Shown here: positions 25,607 to 33,746 of the stretch, in pieces
How the letters are laid out: each line of letters opens with the position of its first letter
How positions within the stretch are numbered: the first letter of the stretch is position 1
Assembly (NCBI RefSeq): GCF_047946665.1
Contig: NZ_CP172312.1
Coordinates: forward strand, 2,728,001 to 2,792,000
DNA: 64,000 nucleotides
Source of the DNA: Allohahella sp002354735
GTDB taxonomy: Bacteria; Pseudomonadota; Gammaproteobacteria; Pseudomonadales; Oleiphilaceae
Direction: 5' to 3'
Position numbers and translations under genes: made by a program
The notes under the pieces: generated by a model
The model's database searches: none
The model's input: the letters and a program-made list of their open reading frames with translations, nothing else
What the model was told of the DNA's origin: nothing

Positions 25607-26977
25607 TTAGCTGCCTTTCGATTTCCCATCGCTCCAATCAGCCGGGCTGACATAGTTACGATCTTCACCCTCCGAGTTTGGGTGCAGGCGCAGGAACAGC
25701 CGTTCAAGAACGAAGATGGTGACGACGCCGCCTGCTGCCCAATAGAGCACATACAGGTCCTGTCGCCACTTCAGCCAGATGAAACCGGTGAGCACGATCA
25801 GGTCGAGGATGATCGCTGTGATCATCACCCAAGCTTTGGCGTCGATGTCGTTTCGGAGGTAGCGCAAGACGCCCCAGTGAACGGCAGTGTCCATGATGAG
25901 GTAGAAGATCGCACCCAGTGAAGCGATCCTGCTGAGATCGAAGAATACCGTCAGCAAGGCTGCGGTGATGCAGATGTATACCAGCATGTGTGTCTGGATA
26001 TGACCGCTCATGCCCAGGTGACGGTGTGGAATGATCTCCATCTTGGTAAGCATCGCCATCATTCTGGATACTGCGAAGATACTGGCCAGGATACCGGAGG
26101 CTGTCGCGATGATGGCCACACCGACGGTGAACCAGACACCATATGCGCCGAAGGCAGGTCGGGAGGCTTCAGCCAGCGCGTAGTCCCGGGCCTGAACAAT
26201 CTCCGGTATGGTCAGGGTGGAGCCCACGGCCCACCCCACCAGCAGGTAGACGATGAGGCAGATGGTGAGCGAAATAATGATGGCTCTTCCGACATTCTTC
26301 TCGGGATTGCTGAGCTCGCTGCCGCTGTTGGTAATTGTGGTGAAGCCCTTGTACGCCAGGATACCCAGCGCCACCGCGGCTACGAAACCCAGCATGCCGT
26401 CTGCTGCGCCTTCACTGCTTCCAATGTTGCTGGCGGGCTCAAAGGAAAATCCTGCCATGTATAGTGTTGCACCCGCGAATAGCAGGATGCCGCCAATCTT
26501 TAGGGCGGCAGCCACCATCGAGATTCGGCTGATCAGCTTGTTTGTCGCTACGTTAACGGCAAAGGCCGCCGCGATGAGCAATACACCAAGTATCGGTATC
26601 CAGTTTGAATCCTTGCTGCCGCCGAAGGCTTGCATGATATAGGTACCAAAGGTACGGGCGACCAGACTTTCATTGATGATCATGGAAAAGACCATGAGCA
26701 GTGCACAGGCACCGGTCATCACACTGCGCCCATAGGCCTTCTCGAGAAACATACCGATGCCACCGGCAGAGGGATAGGCGTTGGCCATCTTTACATAGCT
26801 GTAGGCGCTGAAGCCGCTGACGATAGCGGCAACAAGAAACGCGAGTGGGAAGATTGGCCCGGCCATCTCGGCCACTTGCCCCGTCAGGGCGAAGATGCCT
26901 GCGCCTATCATGACGCCTGTGCCCATGGCTACGGCACCTGTCAGTGACAGGCTGCCGGATTTGTAGTGGTCACTCAT
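25607..26977 (-). CDS. APC-superfamily permease (copy 1)
   Basis: A 456-residue polytopic membrane protein with about 12 predicted helices. The first helix carries TGVMIGAGIFALTGQVAEMAG, the amino acid-polyamine-cation transporter signature with the unwound GxG(I/V)F turn. Other conserved parts are FSAYSYVKMANAYPSAGG and AYKGFTTITNSGSEL. Members carry amino acids or amines with protons or sodium; the substrate here is unknown. It lies 65 bp downstream of csp copy 1, with a hairpin between. A second copy at 32347 differs at roughly 30 of 455 positions by my count. The close pairing with csp in both copies suggests a metal-related function such as uptake of a ligand. Confidence 0.88.
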   Translation of the reverse strand: MSDHYKSGSLSLTGAVAMGTGVMIGAGIFALTGQVAEMAGPIFPLAFLVAAIVSGFSAYSYVKMANAYPSAGGIGMFLEKAYGRSVMTGACALLMVFSMIINESLVARTFGTYIMQAFGGSKDSNWIPILGVLLIAAAFAVNVATNKLISRISMVAAALKIGGILLFAGATLYMAGFSFEPASNIGSSEGAADGMLGFVAAVALGILAYKGFTTITNSGSELSNPEKNVGRAIIISLTICLIVYLLVGWAVGSTLTIPEIVQARDYALAEASRPAFGAYGVWFTVGVAIIATASGILASIFAVSRMMAMLTKMEIIPHRHLGMSGHIQTHMLVYICITAALLTVFFDLSRIASLGAIFYLIMDTAVHWGVLRYLRNDIDAKAWVMITAIILDLIVLTGFIWLKWRQDLYVLYWAAGGVVTIFVLERLFLRLHPNSEGEDRNYVSPADWSDGKSKGS

Positions 26978-27012
26978 GCGCTAATTCCTGAGCTAAGGGA
27001 ACTGGAGAAGAC

Positions 27013-27031
27013 GGGCAGAACTTATCTGCCC
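27013..27031 (-). terminator. hairpin between csp copy 1 and the permease (attenuator-like)
   Basis: GGGCAG-AACTTAT-CTGCCC, beginning 12 bases past the csp stop. Copy 2 has an unrelated stem at exactly the same place (33747-33767). No long T-tract follows, so partial termination or RNA processing that favours csp over the permease is more likely than full termination. Confidence 0.45.
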
Positions 27032-27042
27032 TTCATTAGATA

Positions 27043-27375
27043 TCAGGCTGCCATTTTTCGACACTCTTGAGCACAGCGCTTGCAGGCTTCTGCACACTTT
27101 TGGCAGTGATCAGCGTCGTGACGCTCGCACTCTGCGCCGCAGGCTTCGCAAATTTCCGCGCATACCCGGCAGAGGTGGCCAATATGTTCGCTGCCCCTGG
27201 CCATGGCAGCGGCTGTGGTGGCGCATATGTCGGCACAGTCCATATCCAGCGCGATACATTTTGCCATCATCTTGACGTCATCCTCTTCCAGACAGGCAGA
27301 CGCACAGTGATTGCACTCTCTGAAGCAATCGAGGCAGGCTTTTATACAGTCTTTGTACTTGTCGGTGTGGGACAT
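27043..27375 (-). CDS. four-helix-bundle copper storage protein, cytosolic type (copy 1)
   Basis: 110 residues from the ATG at 27375 (MSHTDKYKDC), with AAGGA upstream; the longer open frame has no signal. It contains 19 Cys, mostly spaced CxxxC or CxxC (residues 10-28, 40-51, 69-83, 91-105) on amphipathic helices, the pattern of Csp/DUF326 proteins that line a four-helix bundle with thiols and bind many Cu(I). There is no signal peptide, so it should be cytosolic like Csp3. It is first in a pair with the APC permease. Copy 2 at 33779 differs at 8 positions and a decayed third copy lies near 31179. Confidence 0.92.
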   Translation of the reverse strand: MSHTDKYKDCIKACLDCFRECNHCASACLEEDDVKMMAKCIALDMDCADICATTAAAMARGSEHIGHLCRVCAEICEACGAECERHDADHCQKCAEACKRCAQECRKMAA

Positions 27376-27430
27376 GATCTTTTCCTTGAACAGGTTCAGT
27401 GAATGATCCATCGCACGGAACGGCGACCGA

Positions 27431-27475
27431 CCGGTTAGCGGAAAGCACAGCTTGAACTGTGAATTTCCTAACCGG
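27431..27475. repeat. long imperfect inverted repeat upstream of csp copy 1
   Basis: Outer arms CCGGTTAG / CTAACCGG, then GAAA / TTTC after a 2-base bulge, then inner arms CACAG / CTGTG around CTTGAA: about 17 pairs. It overlaps the start of CGGAGGTACGG (27473-27483), a block repeated upstream of csp copy 2 (34207-34217). It is 55 bases upstream of the csp start. A regulatory hairpin or operator is likely; no T-tract follows. Confidence 0.5.
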
Positions 27476-27521
27476 AGGTACGGCGCACCAAGCGCATCAG
27501 ATTAGGCTCGCCTTCAGGCCA

Positions 27522-27782
27522 CTATGAGGCCGGCTCGACTTCAGTTACTGTCATTTTGCCGTTCATGTCGGCGGCCCGAAACTTTATGTTTTGACCAGTC
27601 TCCAACTGATCGATCGCCACACTGTCGTCAGTCTGGAAGACCATCGTCATCGGCGGCATACCGAGATTCTTTATGGGGCCGTGCTTGATCGTCAGCGTTC
27701 GAGCTTCTTTGTCGATTTTACGGACCACGCCCTGGGTCATCGCGCCGCCGTGATCCTGCTGCTTGTCCTTCATGTTCCCCAT
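27522..27782 (-). CDS. CusF-like copper-binding domain protein without signal peptide
   Basis: 86 residues. The OB-fold CusF domain is clear: GVVRKIDKEARTLTIKHGP, then LGMPPMTMVFQ with the Met ligands and conserved His, and ending KMTVTEVEPAS. The paralogue at 37803 has the same domain after a signal peptide and a Met/Asp/His-rich linker. Here an in-frame stop lies 14 codons upstream of the first ATG (MGNMKDKQQ) and no signal peptide can be read. The protein is therefore either cytosolic or a 5'-truncated relic. CusF proteins normally carry periplasmic Cu(I). No good ribosome-binding site is visible. Confidence 0.6.
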   Translation of the reverse strand: MGNMKDKQQDHGGAMTQGVVRKIDKEARTLTIKHGPIKNLGMPPMTMVFQTDDSVAIDQLETGQNIKFRAADMNGKMTVTEVEPAS

Positions 27783-27811
27783 CTTGTCATGGAAGGCGTT
27801 TCGGTAAGAAA

Positions 27812-27831
27812 GGAATAATTGTCGTTATTCC
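27812..27831. promoter_or_regulatory. perfect inverted repeat upstream of the CusF-like gene
   Basis: GGAATAA-TTGTCG-TTATTCC, 7-bp perfect arms, 30 bases before the presumed start. Could be an operator or the scar of a rearrangement that removed the gene's 5' end. The rest of 27783-28032 shows no gene. Confidence 0.35.
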
Positions 27832-28032
27832 ACGGAGAAAGAACTCCAAACGAGGAAATAAGGAACTCGACTGACTGTACAAATGCGAACACCAGGTCGA
27901 GGACGCTTTTGCCAGACTCTAGCATTTTCACGCCGTCGGCAGACGATATGACAAACTTGGGCGAAATTAAAAGAGAGTCGATGCCCTGGCCTGCGCTTTC
28001 GTGTGGCTATCGATGTGAAACATCAACAGCCC

Positions 28033-28473
28033 CTAGCTTGCCAAAGGCTTTTTGCCACCCATGATCTGTAAGATGAAAGTCCCGGATGCCGTGATCAGCA
28101 GGAAGCCGTGAAAGGCCTCCATCGCGGTCATGAATCGAAGGTGTCCGTCGGGCATGAGATCACCCCGCCCGAGCGTGGTGTAGTTGACCAGCGAGAAGTA
28201 AAAATAGTCCATAAAAGTGAGGGGTCCGCCCTTGCCAGCTGGAGACGACACGAGGTCGCCGATCTGTACGTCATGCACGGCGAGCCAGAAGCCGGCCGCA
28301 TAGAGCAGCGCCTCGGCGGTGTGGGCAAGCACGATTGCGGTGACAGCGACTGCAAGGCATTGTCCTGGATGGCGGGACGGCGTCACGAACTGTGACGCAA
28401 GCCGCAGCGCGCCAAAATGTATTGCAGTGACGACGGCGATCAGTATCGCCGACAGCGCAATGGCTACAATCAC
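28033..28473 (-). CDS. two-helix ion channel (K+ channel fold) with atypical filter
   Basis: 146 residues from a GTG (MIVAIALSA) with GGGGCAGG before it. Topology: N-terminal helix, a second helix (CLAVAVTAIVLAHTAEALLYAAGFWLAV), a re-entrant pore segment FYFSLVNYTTLGRGDLMP and a final helix (AFHGFLLITASGTFILQIM). The pore aligns with the Ion_trans_2 family, but the selectivity filter reads TTLGRGD rather than TVGYGD. Ion specificity is therefore uncertain. It lies 46 bp after the glutaredoxin-MauE gene on the same strand and is probably part of the same transcript. Confidence 0.78.
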   Translation of the reverse strand: MIVAIALSAILIAVVTAIHFGALRLASQFVTPSRHPGQCLAVAVTAIVLAHTAEALLYAAGFWLAVHDVQIGDLVSSPAGKGGPLTFMDYFYFSLVNYTTLGRGDLMPDGHLRFMTAMEAFHGFLLITASGTFILQIMGGKKPLAS

Positions 28474-28519
28474 TGCCTGCCCCGATTCGAATGGCCGCGC
28501 CGCAGTCGAATGCGCCTCA

Positions 28520-29275
28520 TTAAGTGAAGATCACGATGGCCATCGCCACCGCCATGCCGACCATCATGAGGTTTTCAGTCAACGAAACGAAGCCCAGCGG
28601 AACGTTACTGTCGCCGCCGACACAAGCACACTTCAGCTCGCGCTTGTCGACATAAACAGCTTTGAAAACCGACGCCGCGCCCACCGTACCGATGAGAAAC
28701 GCACCGGGGATAGACAGCCACGGCAGGACCATCGCCGTCATCAGCAGGCCGGCGCCCGTCTCTACGAACGGATAGACATAGCCATAGCGCACCCAGCGCT
28801 TCGCCAACAGATCGTAGTTCAGGAACATGGTCGAGAAGCTCTCGATGTCCTTCAACTTCTGTAAACCCAGTAGGACCATGGAGATCGAGATGAACCAGCC
28901 TAGTGTCTGCCATGCGAAGATCGATGGCAGCGCGACATAGGCGAAAGCCAGCGCAAGCAATGCCGCGACCGAAAACAGCGCGATAATCGGCTGATAGCTT
29001 GTATCGTCAGCCTCCGGGTCCTTCTTGCCAAAGTAGACCTGAAGGTCATCGTATCCACCGATTCGCTCATGACCAATGAAAGTCTGCGGCGTGGTTTTGA
29101 CGTCATGCTCGCGCATAAAGGCATCGGTCTGCTCGCGGGTCTCCAGGTGGTGATCCTCAACCTCAAAGCCCTCTCGCTCCAGCAAGTCCTTGGACTTGAG
29201 TCCATAAGGGCAGGTATGTTTGGGCATGACCATCCGGTACAGGGCGGCCTTCTTCGTCTGAGTATCCATGGGCAT
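28520..29275 (-). CDS. glutaredoxin domain fused to MauE/DoxX-like membrane domain
   Basis: 251 residues from the ATG at 29275 with a strong AAGGAGG six bases upstream. Residues about 13-85 are a glutaredoxin: active site TCPYGLKSKDLL, the cis-Pro segment KTTPQTFIG and GGYDDLQVYF. The rest has four membrane helices (FSVAALLALAFAYVAL and later) with the MauE-like pattern WVRYGYVYPFVETGAGLLM and a CACVGGDSNVPLGF loop. MauE/DoxX proteins take part in envelope thiol-disulfide chemistry. The fusion could deliver reducing power across or at the inner membrane, useful under copper stress. That role is inference. Confidence 0.85.
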   Translation of the reverse strand: MPMDTQTKKAALYRMVMPKHTCPYGLKSKDLLEREGFEVEDHHLETREQTDAFMREHDVKTTPQTFIGHERIGGYDDLQVYFGKKDPEADDTSYQPIIALFSVAALLALAFAYVALPSIFAWQTLGWFISISMVLLGLQKLKDIESFSTMFLNYDLLAKRWVRYGYVYPFVETGAGLLMTAMVLPWLSIPGAFLIGTVGAASVFKAVYVDKRELKCACVGGDSNVPLGFVSLTENLMMVGMAVAMAIVIFT

Positions 29276-29814
29276 CGAAGCCTCCTTCAGTTGCATTTCC
29301 AATAACCGGCGCAATCTCCCTTGAGGAACAGCTGGGATACGATCACCAAATCAGCCTGGATTGCTGCGTCCACCGTGCCGGTTCTGAAACCAACGCCGGG
29401 CGGGCTGCATGCGTAATAACTATATGGTGGGTTGCTATCGCCACTGTCTCGTGAGGTGGCGGCGAGTCGATTCCAGCGCTTCCAGCGAGGGTGTCTGTAC
29501 TTGTACAGGTGCCAGCCGAGCCCCTCATTTCAGGACCGTAGCCAGCAATACGAGCGATAGCATGACTGCATACTTTTTCACATGGCGATGACTTCAGGTT
29601 CAGTGGCAGGAGAATTTTACATACTTGACCCGGGCAGCAAGCAGAGCGATGTCTGTAGCCTTCAACTGAATAGCACCCGCGAAGCGCGCGGTGGCGAAAT
29701 CATTCAGGCGTATCATGACCCGCTCGTCTCCTGCTCCCGTATCGATTGCGATCCGTTCTATTCAATCAGCAAGATACAGCGCACCGATTCAAAATACTCA
29801 AAATGGACTTTGCC
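29276..29814. other. 539-base gap between divergent genes, no supported gene
   Basis: It separates the minus-strand glutaredoxin-MauE gene from the plus-strand catalase-like gene, so it should hold both promoters. A perfect palindrome CTGTAC-TT-GTACAG is at 29495-29508. A minus-strand GTG at 29581 would encode a signal-peptide-like stretch (MKKYAVMLSLVLLATVLK) that ends at a stop; this may be a decayed small exported gene. Nothing else is convincing. Confidence 0.4.
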
Positions 29815-30951
29815 ATGAGATTTCTGCCGCCACTCATATCACTTCAACTTGTACTAGCTGGTTGCAGTTCGACAGCAACCCAGCCTCAGCCCCTTTCCAC
29901 TGAAGAAACGGCTACTATTGAAAAGGCATATCCCGAAGTGGATCCGGTGTTAGGGGAAAAACTATATCCCGATGAGGCGCTTATGGCCCATGAAACAGCC
30001 AACCTCATCGAAGATATTATCCGTGACCGATACACCAGCGGCGAGGCGCGCCGTGATGTTCACCCAAAAGCTCACGGCTGCTTGAAAGCAGAGTTCGAAG
30101 TGTTGGACGATCTGCCAAAGTCATTGAGCCAGGGCGTGTTTCAATCGGGTAGATCCTATCCTGCGTGGGTGCGTTTCTCCAATGGCAATCCTGATCCTTA
30201 CCGTCCAGACATCAAGGGAGACGCCAGGGGTATGGCTGTAAAGCTACTGTCTTCGCCGGCCGAGGCCGATTGGCAAAGCGCCGCGCAAGCGACAATGCAG
30301 GATTTTATTCTCATTAGCCACCCCGTCTTTTTCGCAAAGGCACCTGCAACGTATGTGGGTGTGCATCGACATCTCTCGTCTGACGGATTCTGGACGAAAT
30401 TGGCCATTCCCTTCCACTTGGGGCTGAAAGGCTCGCTTATTGCGCTGGAGATGACCGATAAACAGATAGCCAACCCCTTATATACCCGATATTGGTCAGA
30501 GGTTCCTTTTCAACTTGGCAAGGGGCAGGACCGGAAGGCGGTGAAATATTCAACTCGTCCTTGTACCGCCAAGGCGAATGAGCCTCCCGACGACTCTGAA
30601 CCAGGCGATGATTATCTTCGCGAGGCAATGAAGACCACCCTCGATCAAAGTGCGAGCTGCATGGAGTTTCTGGTTCAAATTCGAGCAAGCGACGAAATGA
30701 GTGTCGAAAATTCAATGGTCGAATGGGAAGAAGAGCAGGCCCCTTTTATTCCGGTGGCGCGCATCCATTTTCCCAAACAAACCTTCGATACAGATGATCA
30801 AAATACGTTCTGCGAGAACGTCGCTTTCAACCCCTGGAACAGCTTGCCCGAACATGAGCCGCTGGGCGCCATGAACAGAATGCGGAAAGTCATATATGAG
30901 CGAACAAGCAAAGTCCGACGGGAAATGAACTCAGTTGTTCCAGCCCAATAA
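29815..30951 (+). CDS. catalase-family lipoprotein
   Basis: About 378 residues from the ATG at 29815 (MRFLPPLISLQLVLAGCSS). The lipobox LAGC predicts a lipid-anchored envelope protein. The body follows the small catalase-related family: RDVHPKAHGCLKAEFEVLDDLP with the heme-side His-like position, SYPAWVRFSNGNPDPYRPDIKGDARGMAVKLL, and DFILISHPVFF. It is shorter than true catalases (about 480+) and lacks the usual C-terminal heme-ligand block as far as I can see, so a peroxidase-like activity is more likely than full catalase. It probably protects the envelope from peroxide. It is the only plus-strand gene in this part of the copper region. Confidence 0.8.
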   Translation: MRFLPPLISLQLVLAGCSSTATQPQPLSTEETATIEKAYPEVDPVLGEKLYPDEALMAHETANLIEDIIRDRYTSGEARRDVHPKAHGCLKAEFEVLDDLPKSLSQGVFQSGRSYPAWVRFSNGNPDPYRPDIKGDARGMAVKLLSSPAEADWQSAAQATMQDFILISHPVFFAKAPATYVGVHRHLSSDGFWTKLAIPFHLGLKGSLIALEMTDKQIANPLYTRYWSEVPFQLGKGQDRKAVKYSTRPCTAKANEPPDDSEPGDDYLREAMKTTLDQSASCMEFLVQIRASDEMSVENSMVEWEEEQAPFIPVARIHFPKQTFDTDDQNTFCENVAFNPWNSLPEHEPLGAMNRMRKVIYERTSKVRREMNSVVPAQ

Positions 30952-30975
30952 TCGGGTCTTAAGCGTGTCTGGCCA

Positions 30976-31166
30976 CTAAAAATCTCGATAGGCCTTGGCA
31001 TCCAGCTCTGGCAGACGATCTGGAAACGCGACCACATCCCATAGCTGATCGTCGGTGTAGCTTGGCCCCATGGCTGGCATTCCTATCGTCCTGATGCCGT
31101 GCTTGACGATCCAGAACAGATTGGCGGGGGAGTGATGGGAAACGCCCTATAGATTTTCGCGCCCCG
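30976..31166 (-). pseudogene. cytochrome c remnant (two pieces, out of frame)
   Basis: Read on the minus strand, RGAKIYRA (about 31144-31166) matches the segment just before the heme motif of the cytochrome c pseudogene at 34589 (RGAQMYAR). Then the frame changes and the CxxCH part is missing. The remainder HHSPANLFWIVKHGIRTIGMPAMGP... to AKAYRDF (31137-30976) matches its C-terminal half and ends at a stop. So about 40 codons, including the heme-binding site, have been deleted. This is a dead gene. Confidence 0.75.
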
Positions 31167-31178
31167 TTGCACACTTCC

Positions 31179-31322
31179 ATCACAAATTTCTGCACACACT
31201 CTTGTGAGGGGACCAGCGTGCTCACTGCCTCGGGACATGGCCGCGGCTGTCGTACTACAAATCGAGGCGCAGTCCATGTCCAGAACAATGCAGTTGGCCA
31301 TCATCTTAGCCATGTCCTGCGC
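31179..31322 (-). pseudogene. truncated copper storage protein (third csp copy)
   Basis: MAKMMANCIVLDMDC, ASICSTTAAAMSRGSEH and LTRVCAEICD correspond to residues 36-77 of the intact Csp proteins. The first about 35 and last about 33 residues are gone, and the fragment runs directly into the cytochrome c remnant in the same frame. With only seven Cys left of 19 it cannot form the bundle. The rest of 30952-31395 holds nothing else I recognise. Confidence 0.75.
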
Positions 31323-31395
31323 CCTGTTGTTCTGCCAGATGATGAACAGCCGGGGACATCATGCACAACGGTCCCACCCGGAAAGGCTGACTGGC

Positions 31396-32280
31396 CTAAC
31401 CTGCTCGTTTGTAGCCGCTGCTCACATTTACTTCCATCTGCTCATGGTAATACACCTCGGCGGCTTCTTTTCCCATCCGGTACCCCGCTTCAAGTCTCGA
31501 TAGATTTTTCGTGAAGCGCTTGACGCCAAACTCTATGGGCGGGGCGATGATACGAACCTGGCAGTCTTCGGGTGGTTTCTGAAGAAAGTCCATTGCTTCG
31601 TTGTAGCGTACTGAACGTCGCAGAATAGCTTCAGCCAGCGCTGGGGTCCGAGCCATCGCTCGCCTGATGAGCCAGGGCGCTTTAAAGGATGCCATGCGAT
31701 AACCAGACGCTTGTGACAACAGGACGGTGATGTGGCGGGCGCCTCTATTATAGGCTTCCACGACTGGTATGGAATCAGCCACGCCGCCATCTGCCATAGC
31801 TACACCTTTGAGCTCGGGAGAGTGGCGGTAGGCGAGCGGCACCGCGCAGGTAGCCTTCAGCAAGCGCTCCACGTTCTCGAGCGTTGCGTGAGTGTATACC
31901 GGCTGACCGGTTTCCACGCAGGTAGTGACGACGATGAGCGGCGTAGCTTGAGCGAACAGGGCCTGTTGATCCAGCGGTATTTCCTTCAGACAGATTTCGA
32001 ACATCCAGTCGAGATCGAGGGCATGACCACCTCTCAGAAAGCGCCGGAAATTGATGAACTCCGGACGCCGGGAGTGGTCGGTAATTACGGTAAAAGCACG
32101 TGAGTGCTGCCCCGCAAGCCAGCTTGCCAGGTTGGTCGCCCCCGCCGACACACCGATGCAGAAGTCGAATGAACGATACCTGCGCTCGTGAAATCCATCC
32201 AGTGCGCCAGCAGCGAAAATCCCCCGCATGGCGCCACCCTCTACAACCAGAGCGGACGGACTCAGTCTGTCCCTCACCAT
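31396..32280 (-). CDS. patatin-like phospholipase
   Basis: 294 residues from the ATG at 32280 (MVRDRLSPSALVVEGGAMRG) with GGGAGAG upstream. The patatin Ser-Asp dyad is visible: the oxyanion loop EGGAMRG (about residue 14-20), the nucleophile Ser in IGVSAGATNL and the Asp in MADGGVADSIP. The family hydrolyses acyl esters of phospholipids, in bacteria often for lipid turnover or as effectors. No signal peptide, so cytosolic. It follows permease copy 2 by about 66 bp on the same strand and may be read from the csp promoter. Its link to metal resistance is unclear. Confidence 0.88.
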   Translation of the reverse strand: MVRDRLSPSALVVEGGAMRGIFAAGALDGFHERRYRSFDFCIGVSAGATNLASWLAGQHSRAFTVITDHSRRPEFINFRRFLRGGHALDLDWMFEICLKEIPLDQQALFAQATPLIVVTTCVETGQPVYTHATLENVERLLKATCAVPLAYRHSPELKGVAMADGGVADSIPVVEAYNRGARHITVLLSQASGYRMASFKAPWLIRRAMARTPALAEAILRRSVRYNEAMDFLQKPPEDCQVRIIAPPIEFGVKRFTKNLSRLEAGYRMGKEAAEVYYHEQMEVNVSSGYKRAG

Positions 32281-32346
32281 TTTAACTCTCCCTGTCACCA
32301 GACAAGCCTTCCAAACTGAGTAAGTTATTCGAAAAGGGCAAACGAG

Positions 32347-33714
32347 TTATCTTTTTTCCTTCGTCTCATTCCAATCGGCCGGACTGACATAGTTACGGTC
32401 CTCCCCATCCGAATTTGAATGAAAGCGCAGAAACAGCCGCTCGAGCACAAAGATGGTGACGACGCCGCCTGTCGCCCAGTACAGCACATATATGTCCTGT
32501 CGCCACTTCAGCCATATGAAGGCAACGAGCACGATGAGATCAAGGATGATCGCCGTGATCATCACCCAGCCCTTGGCGTCGATGTCGTTTCGGAGGTAGC
32601 GGAAAACACCCCAATGAACCGCAATATCCATGATGAGATAGAAAATCGCACCCAGAGAAGCGATTCTACTGAGATCGAAGAATACCGTTAGCAAGGCTGC
32701 GGTGATACAGATGTACACCAGCATATGTGTCTGGATATGACCGCTCATGCCCAGGTGACGGTGTGGGATGATCTCCATCTTCGTGAGCATCGCCATCATT
32801 CTGGAAACCGCAAAGATACTGGCGAGGATGCCCGAGGCTGTTGCAATTATGGCGACACCAACTGTAAACCAGACGCCGTACTCACCGAAAGCAGGTCGTG
32901 AGGCTTCTGCCAGCGCGTAATCTCTAGATTGAACAATTTCTGGTATGGTCATTGTTGAGCCGACTGCCCAGCCTACGAGCAGATAGACGACAAGGCAGAT
33001 GGTCAGCGAAATGATGATGGCTCTGCCGACGTTCTTCTCCGGATCGCTGAGTTCGCTGCCACTGTTGGTGATCGTGGTAAATCCTTTGTAGGCAAGGATG
33101 CCTAATGCGACAGCTGCCACGAAGCCCAGCGCTCCGCCTGCTGGCCCGTCGCTACTCCCAATATTGCTGGCAGGCGCGAAGGAAAATCCCGCCATGTATA
33201 GCGTCGCACCCGCGAAGACCAGAATGCCGCCGATTTTGAGGGCCGCAGCCACCATTGAGATTCGGCTGATCAGCTTGTTCGTCGCTACGTTAACCGCAAA
33301 GGCCGCCGCGATAAGCAGTACACCAAGAATTGGTACCCAATTAGAGTCCTTGCTACCCCCAAAGGCCTGCACGGTATAGGTGCCAAAGGTACGTGCCACC
33401 AAGCTTTCGTTGATGATCATGGAAAAGACCATGAGCAGTGCACAGGCGCCGGTCATCACACTGCGCCCATAGGCCTTCTCGAGAAACATGCCGATGCCAC
33501 CGGCAGAGGGATAGGCGTTGGCCATCTTTACATAGCTGTAGGCGCTGAAGCCGCTGACGATAGCGGCCACAAGAAAAGCGAGCGGGAAGATTGGTCCGGC
33601 CATCTCGGCCACCTGCCCGGTGAGGGCAAAGATGCCAGCACCGATCATGACGCCGGTGCCCATCGCCACAGCGCCTGTAAGAGAGAGACTGCCAGACTTA
33701 TACGGGTCGCTCAT
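32347..33714 (-). CDS. APC-superfamily permease (copy 2)
   Basis: 455 residues, nearly the same as the permease at 25607; about 30 differences by eye, several of them clustered in a loop near residue 190 and at the C-terminus (NETKEKR against SDGKSKGS). All transporter motifs of copy 1, such as TGVMIGAGIFALTG, are kept, and the frame is intact, so both are probably functional. The substrate is unknown. Like copy 1 it is preceded by a csp gene and a hairpin. The substitutions show that the duplication is not recent, or that the copies came from different sources. Confidence 0.88.
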   Translation of the reverse strand: MSDPYKSGSLSLTGAVAMGTGVMIGAGIFALTGQVAEMAGPIFPLAFLVAAIVSGFSAYSYVKMANAYPSAGGIGMFLEKAYGRSVMTGACALLMVFSMIINESLVARTFGTYTVQAFGGSKDSNWVPILGVLLIAAAFAVNVATNKLISRISMVAAALKIGGILVFAGATLYMAGFSFAPASNIGSSDGPAGGALGFVAAVALGILAYKGFTTITNSGSELSDPEKNVGRAIIISLTICLVVYLLVGWAVGSTMTIPEIVQSRDYALAEASRPAFGEYGVWFTVGVAIIATASGILASIFAVSRMMAMLTKMEIIPHRHLGMSGHIQTHMLVYICITAALLTVFFDLSRIASLGAIFYLIMDIAVHWGVFRYLRNDIDAKGWVMITAIILDLIVLVAFIWLKWRQDIYVLYWATGGVVTIFVLERLFLRFHSNSDGEDRNYVSPADWNETKEKR

Positions 33715-33746
33715 GCGTTAAATCCATCTGTGGAGGTACAGGAAGA

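Noticed and set aside
27819..28064. 81-codon plus-strand frame in the gap after the CusF-like gene
   Set aside because: No RBS, no domain, composition unlike a protein; overlaps the ion channel end.
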